Of a stretch of 64,000 nt of DNA, positions 59,024 to 64,000 are shown piece after piece. This stretch comes from Rostrohypoxylon terebratum (Eukaryota; Ascomycota; Sordariomycetes; Xylariales; Hypoxylaceae). Position numbers and translations under genes: made by a program. Numbering within the stretch: position 1 is the first letter of the stretch; the number at the start of each line of letters is the position of its first letter. The notes under the pieces were generated by a model. That model saw nothing but the letters and a program-made list of their open reading frames with translations. It made no database searches and was not told the DNA's origin. Location: positions 1-64,000 of the forward strand of contig MU385873.1 of assembly GCA_022497145.1 (NCBI GenBank). Direction: 5' to 3'.

Positions 59024-62000
59024 AAAGCCCCCACTATTTACCACGACGATCCGACTTCCTAATGGTGAGTAACCTACTACTACCTAACCTACTAGCATTC
59101 CTTGCACTCAGATAGCTCTCGGCACCAGCGCTTCTCAACAATACAATTCGCTGACCGCTAGTAAACAGAAATTTGGATTTGGATTCTTTTCAAACTAGCG
59201 AACTAGCGAATTCTTACGAATGGATAACGATTATGATGATTAACGCCCCAACATTATGATACCCCCATATTATACCCCCGATGAGTCACCACCAGCACCC
59301 ATCACCAGCATTAGCATAGCATCAGCATTTTTGCATCAGCATCAGCATTAGCACCAGCGACCATCAGCACCCAGCACCACCGGACGGCCGAAACGGGCGT
59401 GAGTCGCGGATGTATATTCCCGCGCCACGCACTCGGAATCCGGAGTATGGCTGTTGATGGAGCAGCATTCATTTCTCAACAACCCAGCTTTTTTTTTGTG
59501 TGTATTCCCACCACGGCACGCCAGGAATCCCCTTACCACATTATATTACATTACATTACACAAGAATAGAATGGGGTCTATTCCAGCGCCTGGTCGGAAC
59601 ACAACCCCTCCCCCAACCTACCTACCTTGACGCCACCCCGCCCCTTTTCGCCATGTTAGGATAATCATCGTCGCTATCTCACGGAAGGGTTTGCGCTCTA
59701 ACCCCCCCACTATTACTATCTACAGCTACTTTCCTATTTCTCCGGACGCCGGTTTGTTTCAGCCACTAATACGTCTATGTACTTTTGGGCTTGGGCTTGG
59801 AAAACGCAATGCGCACATCCCGCGGAAGGGATCTGCGCTAGCTACAGCTACTGCATTACCGGCCGGCAGAGAGGGGGAGCTAGCAGTGAGGGGCTTTGGA
59901 TGGATGGACGGATAGGAGGAGAGGAGCAGGAGGAGGAGACACAAACTCCGCATACCCAGAGGCTTTTCCGAGCAGGGTAACGGATAGCGGGTTCTACAAT
60001 TTTTTTTTCATTCATTCCCTGTATTTTTTTTACTTTTACCTAACAGGTACTATCATTTTATTCTTTTTTTGTGTGTTTTTCGCATTTGGCATGTTCCGGC
60101 GGTGAGAGGGAAGGAATAGGAAACTTTTACCCAGGATGGGAATGGGAAATCCGCTAGAGCGGTGCGTACTGTACAGGTTAGAACCGGTTTGGGAAAGAGG
60201 AGGAGAACGGCCAGTTAGGAAGAGGGAAATTGGGAACGAGCTCGCATGTGGGCGGATGATCCGGGTTCCCGGGTGTCGCTGATGCGATTGGATAGCGATG
60301 GAAACTATTTCGGTCGCACCAGAATCCCCGGATCGGAAGCTCATTGGCTCTTGTCTGTATTTTTTTTTGGTAGTGGTGGTGGGCTACAAGCCACGGAATG
60401 GTTGTCGGTTGGGAGGACAGAGAACACAGGACCTCGTAATGAGGGATACCTAAATCATGCAGCTTAGAAGATGAATTGAAACAAATCACCAAAATCACTT
60501 AGTAATTGTGTCTTTGCTTCTGAATTGTGTGGAATGCCACTGAATACATAATACTACAATGATACATACTACAATAATACATCCATGCTACTTACCGAGA
60601 GCTTAACCGGTTGGTTCTTAGTACTACTACTTGGCTCCAGTGTGGCGACGGCATGGTTTACGATAATGTGGCTTGTGTACTATGTAAGCCACCGGATGTA
60701 AGGAGACAGATTCGTTCAGCTATCCGGGTTGACTGTTTAGGAAAAGCGTACTATTGTGCTACAATTACGTAGATGTTTGTATTTCCAATCAGTTTACGAG
60801 GATTTAGAGTGTTTTTAGGGTTGTGATGATCGGTTGTGATTATTGATCTCTGCAGACGGGACTGCCGTTGACGGACATGGGGTACACCAACGCACGGAAG
60901 TGCTCGCCTATCCTTTTCAAGAGCTTTAAGTGCTTAAAGTGCCATGATGTACGGTCGACCAGGAGTGGGATACACGACTGTAGAAAAGCCCTTACCCTAA
61001 CTTGCCCTCCTCTTTGCCGTGGGCAAGTGGGAAATACAATATCACGTCGCCCTAGCTTGTGATTGCTTTCCAAAGCGGGGTTTCAGAGAGACACAACTTA
61101 TCTAGCACATTTACATATGACACATTAGCACATCAACGGTTTGGCTCGGTTTGCATTTGCATGTGTCTGTCGGTGAATGAATGCCTGATCGATACCTAGT
61201 TGCCCTAAAGTGGGTTCGTTGGATTTGGTGGATTTGGTGGATTTGTGAGGCACGATAACCAGATTGGTGGCTGACATTGCAAATCATGGCGAATCGTTGC
61301 GAATCGGAAAGCGCATAACCCGCCTGGTGGAATTCCCATTGTTGAGCATCTGAAAAAACTCGGGAGAATATCATCAATCAGATAGCTTAACTAGTCTGCG
61401 AGTGAGGTCGATGTGGGGGAACGAACCGCGTGGGATACCTAAGTTCCAAGTTGTGGTCATGGTCATGGTCACCAATCGCCGCCAGCGGTCACCAATCAAG
61501 GAGATATATGTTCTTGACCGACTGCTATTTGCCATTTGTCCCTCGCCGATTCGGCTTGGTTGGCTCCTGACCGCCAGCAACGCCAATGAAGCCAGCGAAG
61601 CCGTTGACTCACGGAGCTGTTGACGCCCACTAATTCCTTCGGCACATAGGATTCTGTGAACGTGGACATGAATTGGGACGGATATGGTTATAGATATGGG
61701 TATGAGTATGAGTTGGGCAGAAGGAACACACGATGATGATGATGATGACGATGATGAGCCAAGGCGAACCTCGACAACCGATCGTAACATCGTAAAAGTT
61801 GCGGAACATTGAGTCAAATGTCAAAGACATGTACCCCACACTCACACACTCAACTAGATGCTGGGTACGGTATCGTAGGTATCGTACAGTACTCACTTTG
61901 GCGTCTTCATCTTAGTATGGCCTTACTAGGATTGTCAGATTATCAACGGCGTGGCGCCCATTATCCCACGCTAATTAGGAACATTATCGGAATCACAACC

Positions 62001-64000
62001 TATTACACCATAAAGCTTGCTCTTCGCCAGATCAGCACGAGGTCATCCGACTCAGCCTCCATATATATGAGATTCCTTAAGGAGGATATAGTGAGGATAT
62101 AGTCGGAGTAAACGCGGAGTCTAGCCTCGAGTGTGCGTAGGGTCACCTCAGTCCATCCAGTCTGAAAATGTGATGAGATAAGACGCGCGATTCGATATTG
62201 GCGACGAGTTCTCGGAGCTTCCCCGCATGAAATACATGAAATATTCAAAGCAAGGTTGCAATAAATTGCACATCTTATCGAATTCCAGGGGATAGATAGG
62301 CTGACTTTGTGAGAACGGGAGATGGCGGTCAATGCATCCAATATGCTCTTCAACTTATTAATTTTGACAAGTCTGTGCGCTGCAGATGAAGAGCGAACTA
62401 AATCGTCAGCGAGGTTTGAGATACTAGTACATTGGATAGTTGTTTGGGAACTACCCAGGAGCTAGGTAGGGCTCCTGATCGCGACATATACCCCAGCCCC
62501 CTAGCCCAATAGATATCTAATTTTCAATCTACATGCATCCATGGATTCTACATACTAAGTACATGCCCAGTAGTCGACTACCTAGGCCCTAGGTGGAGAT
62601 CCCGTTCAGCCCGTCTAGACTATCTTTATTAGTCGATGGAGCGGAACGTAGCCGAAAGTAAGACTGCAAGATTCCCGTCCCTTTTCCCTTCCCGCTGTCT
62701 GCTTGGTTGCTCAGTTGAGATGGCTTAAATTTTTTTATCGCAGCCATCCCGGACCGTCCAATGAGATATGCCGTGCTTAGTGTTTTACATCCCATGGCGT
62801 TGATCATAACTGGAATCCTGGGAACTGGCAGCCAACGGTTGAGGTTGAAGCGCATTTACTGTACTATGTAAAACATTATGGGGTTGTAGTTGTAGTGTTG
62901 GTCGACTACTAGGTAGATAGGTAGGAGGTAGGTAGTCGCTGCTAGTCGACTGTCAAGGTGACAACGTTGGATGGGAAAAGTTGAGCTATATGTACAAATC
63001 ACATTAAGACTTCTCAGGCTGAGAGCGATTTGCAGCAAGCTCGTAGCCTCGCAATATCTTAGCGTTGTATCTGTCATTTCGCTTCTAAGGCTCTTGGTTC
63101 TCTTGGTTACGCTATTGACAGGTCGATATGGAGGGTTGATGGCATCTTAACGTCGACGGAGCAGGGGGAAGGGAGGGGGTAGGGAACGGGGAGAACATTC
63201 GATAAGTATCCGGGCTGCCCCTGGCTGACATCGTATCGACTATATCTTGGGGTATGACAATATGCAAGGGACTGGTGTGAGGAGAATGCGTAATCGGCAA
63301 GCTCTGGCAAGCTCTGGATTGAGGCTGCTATTCGATACCTCCGGACTGGGTAGTTTAATAGCTTTTTAAGCTAAACTGCTTCTTGTCTCCATGTAGGCCA
63401 TTGTAGGCCGTTGTCATTGAGACCTGCGGGGCCGACATGAGGAAAAAAATGTTCCTAATGCGCGACAGCTGCAACCCCCGAACCGATCCTGGACAATTGG
63501 GTTGTACAGAGTGCTCTAGAATACGATCTCACTAATTGTGAGGCATTTCAAATATAGCATCGAGGGATTCGTGCGAGTTTGGGGGTCGTAACACGAGAAA
63601 GTCCGGCTTCGTCGGTGAGTGTCGGTTCAAGACCTGAGCATTGGTAGATTGGGATGAAGATCTAATACCCAAACTTTCGAGGACTGGGTGTGATATGTTG
63701 TCACTCCTGTCCCTCGTCGGAACATGTATTACTGATGACAACGCAATAGGTCAGAATTATGGCGGTTTCCAGTGTTTCCATTGTATTTTATATCATACTC
63801 CACAGGCACATGTGTATGTGAATATGTATGCCATCCGCATTGCTTTAGGCATGCCTAGGCAATGCTTAAGGCATGTCTAAGATCATGCTTGAACCTACCT
63901 ATTCAAGTATGTAACTGTATCTTCGGTACGCGCGCTCAATCGCAACGAGGTAATATGCATACTTAGATCTGACTATTCTTTCCTAATCGAGCTGCGGTTC
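59024..64000. other. Gene-poor region, no gene supported
   Basis: 5 kb without a convincing exon. It includes a CAGCAT/CATCAG-rich tract (59290-59380), a GATTTGGTG tandem (about 61219-61245), a GAT repeat (61732-61757) and a CCTAGGCCCTAGG palindrome (62581-62593). Open frames here (up to 147 codons) are low-complexity or motif-less. Confidence 0.5.
59290..59380. repeat. Imperfect CAGCAT/CATCAG repeat tract
   Basis: About 90 bp of interspersed CATCAGCA, TTAGCA and ACCAGCA units, 3' of the Ser-rich protein gene. Confidence 0.8.

Noticed and set aside
61374..61817. 147-codon minus-strand open frame
   Set aside because: Much of it is the translated GAT trinucleotide repeat (poly-Ser) and simple TATG repeats.
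63622..63634. GGTTCAAGACC, resembling a tRNA B box
   Set aside because: No paired T stem and no A box at the right distance.

Overview
The window comes from the nuclear genome of a filamentous ascomycete, most likely a Sordariomycete; order is not certain, and Xylariales is only a guess from the style of the intergenic DNA. The evidence is short introns (about 50-150 nt) with fungal branch points (CTAAC/CTAAT) near the acceptor, fungus-specific families (HET, 2EXR, FET3/FTR1, SLY41), long AT-rich intergenic stretches and a dispersed palindromic CCTAGGACCTAGG motif. Gene models were spliced by hand by keeping reading frames across GT..AG introns; all exon sums given are divisible by three. No rRNA, tRNA or CRISPR was found.

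Layout. 0-13 kb is accessory-looking DNA: a relic of an alpha/beta hydrolase, a DUF726 (TMCO4-like) membrane hydrolase (-), a short inverted-repeat element, an unrecognised multi-exon gene (-), a 1404-aa HET-domain protein (+) whose HET domain is split by a coiled-coil insertion, and a 2EXR protein (+). 13-16 kb holds an intronless F-box protein (-). After a 2.5-kb intergenic stretch comes SUZ12, a Polycomb PRC2 subunit (+), then an alpha-glucoside/sugar MFS transporter (+) with eight exons, and splicing factor SF3b subunit 2/Cus1 (-).

27-49 kb: a 911-bp AT-rich element with inverted terminal repeats and a TTAATA target duplication; a SLY41-like triose-phosphate-translocator-family transporter (+); the mitochondrial ATP synthase beta subunit atp2 (+); the divergent pair ferroxidase FET3 (-) and iron permease FTR1 (+), which form the reductive iron uptake complex and have SreA-type GATA sites in the FTR1 promoter; a BTB/POZ-like protein (+); ESCRT-III subunit VPS24 (-); the Hsp90 co-chaperone p23/Sba1 (+); and a small low-complexity protein (+).

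48-64 kb is very gene-poor. It has one convincing gene, a 158-aa Ser-rich protein at 58.5 kb, plus a decayed coding remnant near 49.5 kb, a possible terminal exon near 57.3 kb and many microsatellites. The core genes (PRC2, spliceosome, ATP synthase, ESCRT, Hsp90, iron uptake) are ordinary housekeeping neighbours and not a cluster. The possible functional groups are FET3-FTR1 (strong) and the DUF726/unknown/HET/2EXR neighbourhood (speculative allorecognition-like island).
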